Origin: Stercorarius parasiticus | Taxonomy: Eukaryota; Chordata; Aves; Charadriiformes; Stercorariidae | Assembly: GCA_013396915.1 (NCBI GenBank) | Contig: VWZL01005131.1 | Coordinates: forward strand, 267,531-331,530 | Direction of reading: 5' to 3' | DNA: 64,000 nucleotides | Shown here: piece after piece, positions 1-13,264 of the stretch | How the letters are laid out: the number at the start of each line of letters is the position of its first letter | How positions within the stretch are numbered: the stretch's first letter is position 1 | The notes under the pieces: model-generated | Databases searched by the model: none | Told to the model about the DNA's origin: nothing | Seen by the model: only the letters and a program-made list of their open reading frames with translations | Program-made: the position numbers and the translations under genes

Positions 1-3000
1 TGAATGTTGATGAAATTTACAGAAGAAAAGATTGGCAGAAAAGCAAAAAAATGCTCAAGAAGGCAATTACTCATAGAAATATGGACTACTTAGTAAATTA
101 AGCTTATTTGCACAAAATATTTTTTAGTACACCCAATTGCAAAGCTGAGGAAGGGAAAAATTGGACCTAATGGTTCTGAAAGATCTAGGAACTGGTAAAA
201 ACAACATTCAATGATAGCATCCATTACAGCTGTGACAGAAAAGAGCTGTTCTTCAATTGAAAACAAAAAGCTTACAGTGTGTGCGAACAGGAAATAATTT
301 TATTTGTGCTTTTATCAGGAGGAAACTGATTTTTAGTTTAGAGTGATAGCTGTTTGTATACACTCTAAATATGGCTATTGGCAAATTGAAGCACAAATAC
401 ACAAAAGAAAAAACAGTGATGAAAAAAAGGAAGACTAAATGCAGCTGAGAAGCTTCAAGAGCTCTATTTCTTTAGCTTAGCACAGATAGTGCTGAGACAC
501 AGCTTGTTTACAGTAGCCATAAGTATCAAAGAAACTGAAATTTAAAAGAAATGAAAACTTTATCCTTGACTGCGAGCAGTATAGAATATTCTGACTTTTT
601 TTTCTTTTTTTTTTTCTTCCCATCCCCCCCAGATACTTGTTTCTTTGTGGAAACCCTGAACTTTCTACGTAACATGAAGTGTTCTTCAGTTCCTGGTGGC
701 ATTTCTACCATAGGCAACATGGTACAGGTCATCCTCGATGATACAAGAATTTCAGTTTCTACTCTGGCTGTGTGAAAAAAACTTGAATCATGAGAGCCCT
801 TGCAGCTGGACTGTTGTCCAGGCAGGAAATGGAGTCTTTCACACTTTGATTCTACCTACATTTTTAGATACTTTGGAAGATCTTAATTTCATTATATAAT
901 GGCATTAAAACAAATTTCAAAGTTTCTGAATTTTTGCAAAACTGCATTCTTTTTGTTCTTTCTGACACACTCAGCTATCGAAATAATTACCAGAAGAAAT
1001 AGAAAATATTTTTAATTTTGCATTTTAAAAATGTAAAAAAACCCCAGTACTAGTCCTTTGGGTGAGAAGAATTTTGCCAAGCATAAATTATTATTCTTCA
1101 TACCAAGACAAATGAATGAAATACTTAAATCAGAGTGACACAGGAGGCTTGTTTCATGATCAGATGTTATTTTCTGTCTGTTTAATCTATAATTATTTGG
1201 AAAAAAAACCCCGCCCTTACTATGGAAAAAATCTTCTCAAAGCAGTGAGAAATCTGGGGAATCCAAATGAGTTGTTTATCTATTTTGGAACGTTCTGTTT
1301 TGGAAAGATTTGTAATAGAAGCCATCCTACCCCTGAAACAAAACCAACAAGAGAAGAGCTGCAACCTTATAGCACAGGCTCTGACTGTTTCCTTACCCGA
1401 TAACCTAGTGACTACGGCATTAATCCGAAGTCCTTCACAGAATTCTTTTGCTTCTCTTCAGGGACCTCAGCCAAGATATCCAGTGAGAATACTCTATTAT
1501 CTTACAGGATGCTTCGAGAAAGGATGCTGTCAGTCTCTCCCAGGGACTCTGCTCTACCTTTACTAAATATTTAGTAGTCATTGTAGTCAGGTTTGGAAGC
1601 TAGATATATACCTAGACAACTGTCTTAAGCTTTTGCTTGATGTTTTAAAAAACATTTAAATATTTAATGTAGAGAAGAACAGAGTCAACAGCAGAGACTA
1701 AGGTTTGTCTTAAAATTCATGGTATTGGGAATGCACTTTGGGTATGGCAAAAAAACTGAAATCTCTCTCTTCTTCACTGAAAGAGAAAAAAAATCTGATT
1801 AAATACATAAAGATGGATTCTACATCTTGCTTGAGTTTTCTGACTGCTGCCCTACTGTACAGAGTAAGAAACACTTCCATTATCCATTGTAATTCCTAAA
1901 TTCACTCTTTCGTTACCTTAACTTCTATTAATAGCTATTGGAACATTTCAGACGTTCAAAAACATATTTAAATATTTGTATTTTAATATCCACAAGTGTT
2001 TTCCATTACTCACACACACATACACTTAATTTCGAAAAGACAAACAAAAAATAATCAGGACATGACTGAACCTGAGTTTATCCTTGGTTCAGTCTGCAAA
2101 GCAGACAATCAAATATTGGCATGATTCTGATGAGGATAGCCTGTCACAAAGTTAGGACATACCAGAAGGAACTGGTATTTCCTTTTTTTAAATAAATACT
2201 AAAAAAAAATATTTTTCTATTATTTGACTTTCTTCCATATATTTTCTTATATTTTCAATTTAATCACAAATGCTTACCAGTTTAGTTCGTATCTCACTGC
2301 TTGTAAGTTGGTCAGAAAAGTTTTACATGCTACTGGACTTGTTAAAACTATTTCATCTTTATTATAGGACTGCCAACCTATATTTACATTCATGTGAGTA
2401 TCCTCTCTTTGTGTATGTTACATTTATCACAGGGAGACAAATAGGCTCACTCTGTGTGATGCTAATTACTAGGTTGCCAGCATAGCAGCACTAAATTATG
2501 TTTTACTAAGGCAGATCCAAAGAGACTGGAAGCGTGCCACTCAGTCCATGAAAAAGACCCACTGGTACTAAAAAGTCCAGAAACAACTCCTACCCATAAC
2601 AATGACATACAAATTTTACCATCACCCAAAATTTTATTTTCCTGCAGTTGCTGAACACCTTCTAATTTTGTAGTTAACTGGAAAATGTCCCGTGCTCTGT
2701 TAAACCTTAGGCAGTGGGTACTAGAATATCAGCGCCATATGAATAGTGTACCTACAGTGATGGACTATAAACTGCCTGGTGCCTGTAGTATCTCTCATGC
2801 TTTTTTTTCTGCTACATGTTAAATCTGTTAGGTTAATATTTAACTTGAAAATCATCTAATATCTGTAATCAGTGAGGCTCCTAGAGGGACATCCAGCAAT
2901 TCATTTTAACAGCCTTTGGTGTAGCAGCAGTATTGCTGGACATCTTTTGATAGCATACTGTATTAAGATGTCAAGCAACTTAGCAATATGTTTTTGTAAC

Positions 3001-6000
3001 AAGGAGACAGCAGTTTGCTTTTCCATTTCAACCCCTCCAAATTTTTAATCATGAGCCCCCTGCCAGTAATGAGTTAAACTGATTATAGTGAGTACTTGAA
3101 TAATAGCAATAACTTAATAATTACAAAGTCATGCTATTGATCTTGTTATGAACTGTTTTCATTAGAAATGTCTAGAAATTACCATTCCCCTGAAAATACT
3201 TCACAAAAATAGAGACATGCTTAATTAATTCTAATGCAAGGACAAACTCAGTCATTTGTTTTAAAATCTGAAACAAACTGCAAATTGAGTCTTCAGCTTT
3301 GTCTTTTATTTATTTTAGTGATGCAGAACAAGAGCTGAGCATTAAAATAAACAAGAAATATCAAAAACAACTTTATGAAAATGGAGCTTCTACATATTAT
3401 CATTCAAATAAATTAATCCACAGAGAGAAGTTATTTCTCTCCATATGAATATGAGAACTACAGCCAAAGTCTTCAGTGGCTTTTATCTTGTATGACAGCT
3501 ACAGGAAACCAAAATAATTTAAAAAAAAAAAAAAAAGAGGTATTAAAGTAAATATATTGACCTTTCTCTTTTCTTTCTTTTCTTCAAAACTGTAAAGCAG
3601 AACATAATGAAGAAAGCTTATTTAGGAGTTTGGGTTTCACCATGAGAAGTTCATAGTGTGACTCCTTTCTCTTCTATTTTCCTTTGCTTTTGCAGAGTGA
3701 AGCCTGATATGGGAGATATTAATACTACAAATACCCGGGTTTAAGTACTCGGTTGCACAGGGCACAGCTTAATGCCCAGAATCTTTGCACAAATGTGAAC
3801 CTTTCAGCTCTAATTTGGAGGTAGCTAAAGGATAAAAGGTACAAAAAGGTAGTAGCAAAAATCAATTATATGGACTTTCTAATTACAGATTTCAGTGTCT
3901 CAGAATAGCAAGCAACGAATGAGTCACTCATCTCATTTCTTGATATATTGTGCATTCTAATGCATAAATCACCAAATGTTATGAAAAGTAAATGACTTCT
4001 GAAGAAGTTCTTGAGGATCTTCCTCATCTTATGTAGACATCCAGAACATAGGCACCTGCGGCTGATCTATTTTTACAAGCTGTTTTTACAGCCAGAGGAG
4101 TTTAACACACTTTTAGAATAATATTAATCTAATTTTAATGTACACTTAAGAAAGTCAGAAATATTGCCCATTTCTTTCTGTGAACTATAAAGGATGTCAA
4201 ATGTGGTTTCTAGACATTAGCAGAGAAAGTGACTCCTGGTGTTGCTGTTCAGGCTGAGGTAAAGTTTGGTAGCGTACAATTGTATGAGTGAAAAATGGTC
4301 AAGGCTGCATGAGTCAGCAAAGAGCAGCAGAAGAGGGGTTTGAATGCCCCGGTCAGGGAAAACGCAGGCCCAACCCATAAAGTCCCACTGGACCAGGCTG
4401 GGGTGCCAGGGTGACAGTTTCCAAGAAGGATGTGGCTTGGCAGCCGCAGAGGCTTACAACAGGGATGCGGCTTGAGACCCTGAAACTGTGGTAGGGCAAA
4501 CTCCAAGGCTTCCTGCAGGATGAGTCCTGCTGCAGACACCTTGTTGTCAGCTGTGCAACACTGTCTGGATATCACCACCCTAAGAGGACCCTCTGGCATG
4601 GCCAGCTGAGCACCCAAGACCCACATGTGTCTGATTTTGTGTGTGTCTGAGTCTGTGCTTTCCCCTGAATTTGGCACACCTTTTCCATGTGTTTCAATCA
4701 ACTACTTTAAATAAAATTAAGTGGAGTGTAGCTTGTGTTTGACTGGTTACTTCTTTGAGTAACACCAGCATCACTCTGGAGACTACACACTGACTGAAAA
4801 GCACTCAAAATAACCCCATGTGTCTTTGGATATACTGTCAGTTTCCAAAAGGGCTGAGGGGCCCGGTGGGGGAAGAGAGAGAGAATAGATAGAAAAAAAT
4901 TAATGGAGAATTAGTAACTATGTCCAAAGAGCTTTATGTTACTGAATGTCTTCAAATTTAATAAATTCAATGCAAACGGAAGACTTTGAGCAACATACAC
5001 TCTGGGGAACAACATGCTTGTAATACACCATTCACTAAGCTGCTGTGGGAAAGAAGCAGTTACACCATATGAAAGAGCACCTGCGGCTACAAAAATATTA
5101 GTAAACTGAACAGCAGTGGAGATAATCCTGGATGCAGGGAATCAGCTGTCTGCATTGTTAAATTGCAAGAATTGTTCATGGACAGGTTTCAGCCTAGGCC
5201 AAGTAGCTATCCCACCCCAGTTCAAGTTGTGACTTGAGTGACCATTCCCAGCAAGCAGCTTGTGTGCTCTATGTTGTGCTCTCAGATCTAAGGAAGTTTA
5301 TTATCAAAGATGGGCCATTCTGTGCCTCATTTCCTGGGCGTGATTAATTCACTACTATGGATACAGTCCACGAGTGTGCGTGTCCTAAACATAAACTATC
5401 ACCCTTATTAGCAATGACTGTCTGAGAGATTACTGTCTCTGGTCAACAAAATTACTGTGCATGATTAGCCAGCATGATTATAAATACTCTGTGCCTTTTC
5501 TTTAATGAAGCCAAACTTCAGGATGTTCACTTTGCCTGTGTACAAACCCACAAACCCACTTTTAAACCTTTTTGATAAAATATACTTTTTCTCTACCCTA
5601 ACATGCAGCAGGTTCCATGAGCAGTAAAAACATCTTTGATGTTTAGAAACCTCAAACATCTTTGATAGTGGCAAACTAAGCTAGATCTAGTGGCAATTGG
5701 TTAGACATTGCCTTAAGGCACGGTTCTGCATTTGAGTCAGTGTATGAACTACTAGACTTTCAAGAAACAGCTGAAAAAGTAAATTGAGTTAGTCCCACTC
5801 CCCCTCCTGAACCCAACTCCTGCTCTGGGACTTCCCCTTTTTCCTTTTGACTTTGACAGATACATAAGGAAAAACAGGCTACCATCTTATTAGGTTTGTC
5901 TCTGCCACCTCCTGCTTCTTCCTCTGTCTCTTGGAGGTGGCAGTAATCACTGGAGAATGTTTTAATTCCTCATTTGTTATCACCTTTTGCAGTATGTCAG

Positions 6001-7152
6001 GGTTAGTCATACATCAGACCAAAATTTTATCACACCTTTTGTAACACCTTTTTTTTTTTTTTTTTTAAATAGCTTTATGGTTAGGGTAATTTTCCACTTT
6101 GGAATGGTGATGATATCCCCACAGTAAACCACTAACTGTTTCTGTCCAGAATAGCTGTTAGTGCATAATATTTGAGAACTTAATAATGTCATGTTTTAAG
6201 ATTTCTTTTTTAGGAGAAATGATATATTTTTTAAGAGGAAGAATCACCAAAACTATGAATATTCAAATCACATACTGCAAAAAATTAACTACAGTACATG
6301 TCACTCCCCTTATTGGTAAAGAAATGAGAAAGCAAGAAAAGAATCCTGTGCCTTTCACCTAAAATCAGTAGCTGTACCGAAGACCCTTACCCTAGACTTA
6401 ATGAAGTTTCTCATGTATCTCCAACAAAGAGTAATAGAAATCTTTGGTATGTTGTTTTCAAGACCTGTCTGGGATGTCAATGTAGCACAATGCTGAAAAG
6501 ATATCCAAAGCCACTCTTTCAGAGCAAGAAATCCATGACAACCAATTGTTCCAGCTACTGTGATTATGATGCCCCATGTAACTCTGCTTATAATTGCACA
6601 GAACTGTGCATGTATTTTCTCTCTCACATACATACAAATATTCAGGCATTTGCACCTCATTTGCAAATTGTAATTTTAAGTAGCCCAATAGTGAACTTGA
6701 ATCAACCCAGTGACTAATGCCTGAAACAAACAAACAAACAAAATAATAAAAGAAACAACAGTTTCGAAAATAACAAAAGATTGGATAAGTAATGAGCCCT
6801 TTAAATTCCCAGCTTCCTCTGATATTGCCATTTCATTCCTGTAGTAACATATAGAGATGGTGCTTCACTATGTGTTATTCCCGTTGTGCTATTTTTTATT
6901 ATCCTATGCAAGCTGGCAAGTGTAGAAGCCTTAGATCTCTTTGGTTCTTCATTCAGATTATCAGGAAATTTTCAGAGAAAGGTTTCAAAAATTGAGTATC
7001 TTTCAAAGTCTGTAGCACAAAGATAAAATACAGAGCTAATCTAAAATATTATTGTTTCTCTTAGCTTTCTGCAGACTTGCTATCTCCAAATTCAAACTGC
7101 ACATACCTCTAGTAATATTAGTTTTAATGTGCATCGTGCCTGTGTCTCACAG
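1..7152. other. AT-rich non-coding stretch, no gene seen
   Basis: I see no gene in this stretch. Open frames are short and lack the composition of real proteins. It holds simple tracts: a T-rich/C-rich pyrimidine tract at about 596-632, an A run at about 3520-3537, a T run at about 6050-6067 and an AAAC repeat at about 6723-6742. A 12-bp direct repeat (AACATCTTTGAT) occurs at 5629-5640 and 5655-5666. The GC-richer block at 4.24-4.70 kb is listed separately. The DNA could be intergenic or intronic. Confidence 0.6.
4240..4705. other. GC-richer block of unknown origin
   Basis: This block of about 460 bp is clearly richer in G and C than its surroundings, has sharp edges, and stays open for 150 codons on the minus strand (4249-4701). 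I do not recognise the predicted peptide: it is rich in Pro, Leu, Cys and Ser, with no domain, signal peptide or membrane segment that I can name. An abrupt compositional island of this size in AT-rich bird DNA is often a decayed LTR or another retroposed piece. However, I see no TG...CA ends, target duplication or clear TATA/poly(A) pair, so the origin stays open. The long open frame is most simply explained by fewer AT-rich stop codons in a GC-richer sequence. Confidence 0.35.
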
Positions 7153-7251
7153 GACAATCTTGACCAGCTGAAAACCCATAAGGAAGCAGATCAGTTAGCC
7201 GATCTGGAAAATATACAGAAAAAAATAAAAAATAAAACAGCTGAATGTAAT
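7153..7251 (+). other. candidate internal coding exon (unproven)
   Basis: This 99-bp segment has the shape of an internal exon. It is preceded by a pyrimidine-rich stretch ending CACAG (AG at 7151-7152) and followed at once by GTAAGA (7252-7257). It is open in one frame for exactly 33 codons, phase 0 at both ends. The peptide is charged and could form an amphipathic helix or weak coiled coil, with Leu/Ile at residues 3, 6, 15, 18, 21 and 25, and an acidic N-terminal and Lys-rich C-terminal half. I do not recognise a family. Pseudo-exons of this quality occur by chance in 64 kb (for example minus strand 6391-6492), and the Lys/Asn-rich end may just reflect A-rich DNA, so confidence is low. Confidence 0.2.
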
Positions 7252-7314
7252 GTAAGAAAAAAAGAAATTAACCTATTCTTGACTGAAGAAGGAAGATTAT
7301 AAACAAAGTCACAA

Positions 7315-7450
7315 TGAATGTGCTGAAGCACTAGAACTGGCTGCCCAGAGCAGCTGTGGGACCTCCGTCCTTGGAGACTTTGAAACTTGACTAGACCTCA
7401 GGTGACCTGATCTAGCTCTAGTGATAACCCTGCTTCAAGGAACAGCTTAG
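7315..7450 (+). mobile_element. old CR1 LINE 3' fragment
   Basis: About 135 bp resemble the untranslated tail of a CR1 LINE in plus orientation. The block includes CTGCCCAGAGCAGCTGTGG, then CCTTGGAGACTTTGAAAC and CCTGATCTAGCTC, in the order found in CR1 3' ends. The very end (the GATGATCT/ACCTTCCAACCT section and the 8-bp terminal repeat) is missing or too decayed to see. Spread-out mismatches indicate an old insertion. CR1 copies are usually 5'-truncated and lack target duplications, and none is visible here. Confidence 0.65.
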
Positions 7451-10445
7451 CATATATGAACTCCAAAAATCATTGGAGCCTAAATTATACTGTAATGAGC
7501 AATAGACTGTTTGATAGAAAGTAATTTTAATATTGCATCATCTTACCTTTATTTCCACATTTTATTTTCTTAATAGCGCTAAAATAAGTTTGACTTCAAA
7601 GAAGCTGAAGTCTGGTTACTGACTAATACTTACTAAAAGTAATTTGGAAGATAACAGCAGAGATAATGCCTTCTCCTGAATATTTTGAAATCTGTCTGTA
7701 AATAGTAATAGTTTCTCTAAAAAAAAAAATCCAAATCCAACAGTATAAGTAGAAAATAAAATATAGCTTTGGCACTCAATTTGTTTCACAGGATAAATTA
7801 TGAACAATTTGTCAACAATAAATTATCATTTCTGATAGCCAATGACAATTTCCATAAGAAATGGAATACATCTTTAAAGTTTATGACATTAGTTTTCCGT
7901 ACTTTCTTCCGGTCACAAGAGCACCATATATGACATCAGTCACAAAAACAGCATCCTGAGCCCTGGGAAAGAATAGAAGAAAAGAAAAGAACTTGACAGA
8001 TTCATTAGCATTAGCACCTGTTGTCAACATACATTTTTGTCTTTAGATTGTATAAAATCTCTCAGCTGAAATTTTTGCATAACAAAGTAATAGCAAAATT
8101 TTGTATTTTTGAATTGAAATAATAAATCTATTTTTTAAAACTTAAATTTCTTACCATAACAAAGAAGCTAATTCATGATGCTCAGTTATGTTCTTTTAAT
8201 GACAGAAATTTTTATTTCAGTTTTCTCGTAAAATTTTTATCATTTTACCTGAGCAGTAAAAATTAGATTAGATAAAGAAAACAATATGTAAAATCATTTT
8301 CTCATTTTAATTTACAATGAAGAGGCTGTCAGTATGACACTGCATTTTTCATCCTATATCATTCAGCGTAAAGTTTGACTTGCTACATGAGCATTTAAGT
8401 TACTGAGACTTTGCACCCAGCCAAAATTAAACTAGAAATTGCGGGAACCTTCTTGTAAGAAGTTCTTGATATTGCAGTCAGGGAAAGGCAAGCAACAAAA
8501 ATTGTTGAAGACAACTGGAAGAAAGGATTCTTTCTTGTCTGTGAAGCATTTGTTAAAATCTTTACTAAAAAACACTGTGAAGAATAAAAGTGCGCTCAGG
8601 AATAGACTCAAGGCAGCTGTTTCAAGTACATCAGTCAGTCAGCATTTATAGCTTAATCCTAAATATCCCTGTGGACTTTGTATCTCTCATGCATTTCTCC
8701 AGAGAACATAAATACTTTCCTAAGGGATGGTGACAAAATCCAAACTGCAAACTGAAAATGTCTGGCAAAAAAAGTTAAATGAGCAAAACAGTTTTTCCCT
8801 GGGGTTTTCTCTTCCCAAGTATTCCCAAAAGTATTTCAAGCTGTGGCTTGAGAACTGTTGGGTAAAGTTCAGATCAGAGAGGCTTTGTCACAAAGACCAA
8901 CAGTATTTTCAACTTCTTCTAATTCCTCCACAGTAATGCAGAAAAGATTTTGTATCTCCCCACCATTTCCAGCACTTCCCCATTAAAGAAGCTAAAAAGG
9001 GAGTTGCAGACATGGAATGTACCTCCTAGAATGCCTAATGATTTGGGAAGAAGAAAAGCATTATTCTTTCTCAGTGTTTCATTTTTTCCTGGGATCTCCA
9101 TTAACGGAGAATGTCTTGATCTATGTTCACATTAGGGTATTAATTCAGGTCTTGAACTTGAAATAAAGTTCAAACCACTCTTCACCCACACTGCTTACAT
9201 TTTGACTCATATTTGTTGTGAGTCAAAGGTAACTTTTTTATTTGAAACTCAAAGTCAGAATTTCACCTGTGGTGTCAAGGGCTATTGGGAATCATGCTCA
9301 CAGCATTCTGGCCTTTTGCATTCTATTATTCAGATGTAAAAAGGACACCAGAACTGGAGCCCTGAAAATAAGCATCTCATCCTCATTTATAAAATACAAA
9401 AGCCAAATCTGTATTAAAAGGTTCCACTAACTCTCGCTGATGACAGGCTTCCATATTGCCTAACCTTGATCCAAAATCCCAACTTTCACTTCAGAGACCT
9501 GTCAATTCCAGTTGGTTTGTCTTTCTCTGGATTTTGAGCTGTGAAGATATTTTATCCTTCTCTTCGTAAGCAAAACAAGGGTGATCTGATCCCAAAATAC
9601 TCTTTTCATGGCCAGCGACAGATGGTCACTGGTGACAACCAGCACCTTTCATTCATTCATTGTCCTGGTATGTCAATTCAGGGCAAATATGCAGAAAAAA
9701 AAAAAAAAAAAAAAAAACAAAAAAAACCAAAGGACATTTTTTACTCTGCAAGCTCTCCACAATGTCTAGCTTCCTGGAAATATCTCCATGTTATGAGTGT
9801 TACTCAAGCAAAAGTGTAATAAGCAGTAGGAAGGATGGCTGAGTTTATGTACATTTTATCAAAAAGCCTACCTGAAATAGGTAGCAGAGTTAAGACTTCT
9901 CTGATTTTCTGCTCATACATCATGATTAGCTAGACTTAGCTAAAGTAGTCTGCACGTCAGCTGTATAAAAAATTGTTACTATGAGTAGAAATCATCTGCT
10001 CACAAGACAAGCTGAATGTATAATGGGCCATAAAATGTGGACATTTGAAACCAGAAATTAGTTCAAGAGATGTATAGATTGTATATTAAGAAACAGACAG
10101 AGAAAAGGCTAATCTAACAGACTTCCTTCGTACTTAAGGCAAATAATATATTTTTCCGTAACTAATTTCATGATCCTGGTTCTTCTAGTTGATTATATTC
10201 CAAATTTCTGAGATCATGTGAAACATTCCACATGAGTATACTTTAAATACATTTCAACTGATGGATAATATAGCTTCTCCTAATTCATTTTATTTGCCCA
10301 AAACTTAGAATCTCATTCTATTTAGTCTTTTCAGACAATACTGTTCACATTGTTTCTGTAATGGTCTGCATCCTAAAAGAACTCCAACAGATTAATGGAC
10401 TGCTGTTACATATATTGTTACTTGATTATTTAAAAAAAAAAAAAA

Positions 10446-10546
10446 NNNNNNNNNNNNNNNNNNNNNNNNNNNNNNNNNNNNNNNNNNNNNNNNNNNNNNN
10501 NNNNNNNNNNNNNNNNNNNNNNNNNNNNNNNNNNNNNNNNNNNNNN
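10446..10546. other. assembly gap (101 N)
   Basis: A run of N directly follows a stretch of 14 A residues (10432-10445). The right flank resumes with unique sequence. The gap is probably at a poly(A) or low-complexity tract that sequencing could not cross, and the true missing length is unknown. Open frames spanning the Ns are artefacts. Confidence 0.95.
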
Positions 10547-13225
10547 TCTCCCCTGTAGAACAGCTCCTCCAAAAGAAGCCCATGACAGTTTCCATGGAGC
10601 CTTTTCAATAAATCCATGCGTCAGATTCACTTACTGGTCAGAGTAGTCAAGTAGGATACTGACACATGGAGAAATTCAGTAGAATTTTGAAGGATGTTAT
10701 CGTTGTTTCTCTGTTTGTGTTCTCTTTGATTCGTATTATTTGGTTCCATCGCATTCTAATGTATCTTCTCTAGGTACAGCATGACAAACTCTTCAATATC
10801 ACTGCCAAACCTATCAGCTCACTGAACAATGATTTTTGGTTGATAAAGTGTAATTAAATCCTTATCAGAGACAATTCTTGTGAAGGCTGAATCAGCTTAG
10901 GAACTAGATAGAGGAAAACCAGGTTATTTGAAATAAATGGTGGAAAAAAATCCCAAACCCTCAGTACTTCAAATAGGAAACTATAGATAGAACATATCTT
11001 GGAGTTCAAAGGAAATGAAGTTATTTTTCTAAGTTGGTTACAGAAAGGTCACAAGAGAAGCAGCTCCATTTTTTATTCTGCTGTTATTCTAACAACAAAG
11101 TGTTGTTAATATGCACTAATTAACAGAATCTTTGAAAAGCTACTTCTGATTCACATTTTAATACAAAAATGGTTTAGTTACAGAAAGCAGTGGTTCTGAA
11201 GTGTGAAGATAAACTTTGATAATATCCGAGTTAAAAGTAGTCTATAAATTTTGGCAAAAAAGATCTGCAGGAAAACTGCATAACAAAAACTATGATAATA
11301 ATTTAATTAATAATATAATTAATATAATTTAAAAAGTAGTAAGGCAAGGGTAATACACAGAGTTTTTCCTGTTGAAAGGAACCAATGGTCAGTGGTTTGA
11401 TTTGAATGTGAGAGACAGATCAAGTCTCTACTCTGTTGGCAGTTTAATGGCTTTGAACCACTTGAATATTGAAACTGGTAGCCATTTCTAGGTGAGTTGC
11501 TGTCCTGGGGTGAACGGGGTTCATTTCAAGCCTTGACATGTTTTACTTAATAGAATTTGTGCTTTCTTACTTACCTTCAATGTGGCTCTTCTCCTTTCAT
11601 TATTGATTTCTTTTCTCAAAATCTGTTCAATTAATCCACATGCACCCCAGTCCTGCTGCTATTGAATCACTACCACTTCTGATATATGTTGCTGTCTAAT
11701 GAAGTCAGCTGTGTCCTTAATGTTTTCTCTTAATGTGATGTTTTATTGTTTGCTAAAGCCTGCCTTCACAAAAACTCAATGAGAAGGTTAGAAATTTAAC
11801 TCTCTGTTGCATTCTGATATGTTTTCGCGATTTTAACCATAAATCTCTTGTTATATGAGGTTTCAATGGAGTCTGAATTCTGGTATTATTGTATTGTTTA
11901 TTTTATTACTAAAATAGCTACAGATTTCAGACTGCTTGGCCTGCATCTGCATTGTGAATGTCAGACTGTGTGTGAAAGTAACCTGCCTCAACACTGTGGA
12001 TGTCCAATGAAACCATCTTCTAATGACAAGGATTCAGTGCCTCCATATTATCCACTTGCCAAATTGGCCAGAAACATCTATGTGACCACAAAGTCTTACA
12101 AGACCTATTCACTCAAATAGATAAGATTTCAGTCTGAAGATCTTCAAAGATCTTTGTCTCTCTCCATTGACTGTGCCAGAAATTCAAGTCCCAGTACAAT
12201 AAGGTAGATTTCATCATGTAACCAAAATTTTGAGACAGACCTCCCAGAATCAAAAGAGACTATGACTGTTATGGCACGGTATCACGTGTGCCAGCTGTTT
12301 GAAGGTGTCTCTGCTTAACCAGGCTGTCCCAAATGGTTCTAGATACCTATATTAAGGCAACTGACTCCTGCTCCTGATGATGTGATTTTGAGCTGAGTCC
12401 CACTCAAGATCCCACCCTAATAATTTTACATTTCTTAATCAGAGAAGACAGAAATTATATCAAGATTATGTCTTTAAGGTTAAAACTCAAAAAGCAAATG
12501 TAACAAATGAAAACACATTAATTTATTGACTCTTTTTCTCTAGCTTGGATTTGATGCTTTAGCATTTATTATATTCTATCACTGATATATGAAGGACAAA
12601 ATAAATCAAGCTAAGGAATCAATGAGTTGTTTTCCACCATAAAAATACAAAAAATTGAAAAGAATCTTTTAAAAGTAAAATAGAAATAAATATTCTTCTT
12701 GAAGAGGCAATAAGTATGTAGTTCTAGTAAATTCCTGGCAGTGTCAGATGCATTTGGAAGTGATAAAGAGTTTGTAAGATCCAAAGGGCAAAACTCATAG
12801 GGTAGGAGGATGAGCCTACACTGGTAATAGGATATAGAATCTTTATGTCATTACTACAGATCTGGAAATTATTAAAGGTCATAGCCAAAGGAAAGGTTAT
12901 TTTAAGCCCACTTTCAAAGTGAAATGGAAATTGATTGAGTAAATTGGAATTTGGACTGATCATTAGAGAAGAGCATCACTTTTCTAACTCAAAGGAAGTC
13001 ACACTGCATAGGGAAGTATAGAAATCTATTCCATAATTGTTTTGTGTCTTGAATCTCTCAGTTAGCACAGCTAAAGACTTCCAAGGGGATTAAGAAGAAA
13101 GTTGTCCCATAATAATACCATGTAGCACTACGTTGGATGCAGCCACACAGCTGCATAACCCCTTACTCAGATCATAGTAGCATCTGATAAAGTGTATTGT
13201 CCTTGTGATAAACAAACTGCAGGAG

Positions 13226-13264
13226 ATTAGCGATGGTCAAAAGTATATTAGCGATGGTCAAAAG
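13226..13264. repeat. 18-bp direct repeat, two copies
   Basis: The sequence ATTAGCGATGGTCAAAAG occurs perfectly at 13226-13243 and 13247-13264, separated by TAT (period 21). Perfect identity suggests a recent local duplication by replication slippage. Confidence 0.9.

Noticed and set aside
632..775. Open frame after a strong pyrimidine tract ending CCCCAG, with an ATTAAA 130 bp after the stop
   Set aside because: It could imitate a terminal exon, but the tract is low-complexity T/C sequence and the peptide has no known domain.
6391..6492. Minus-strand segment with acceptor TTTTCAG, donor GTAAGG and 34 open codons in phase 0
   Set aside because: It has exon shape but no protein-like composition or recognised family. 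It shows how often pseudo-exons arise by chance here.
10361..10630. Open frames running through the N block
   Set aside because: They exist only because N codons were translated as X.
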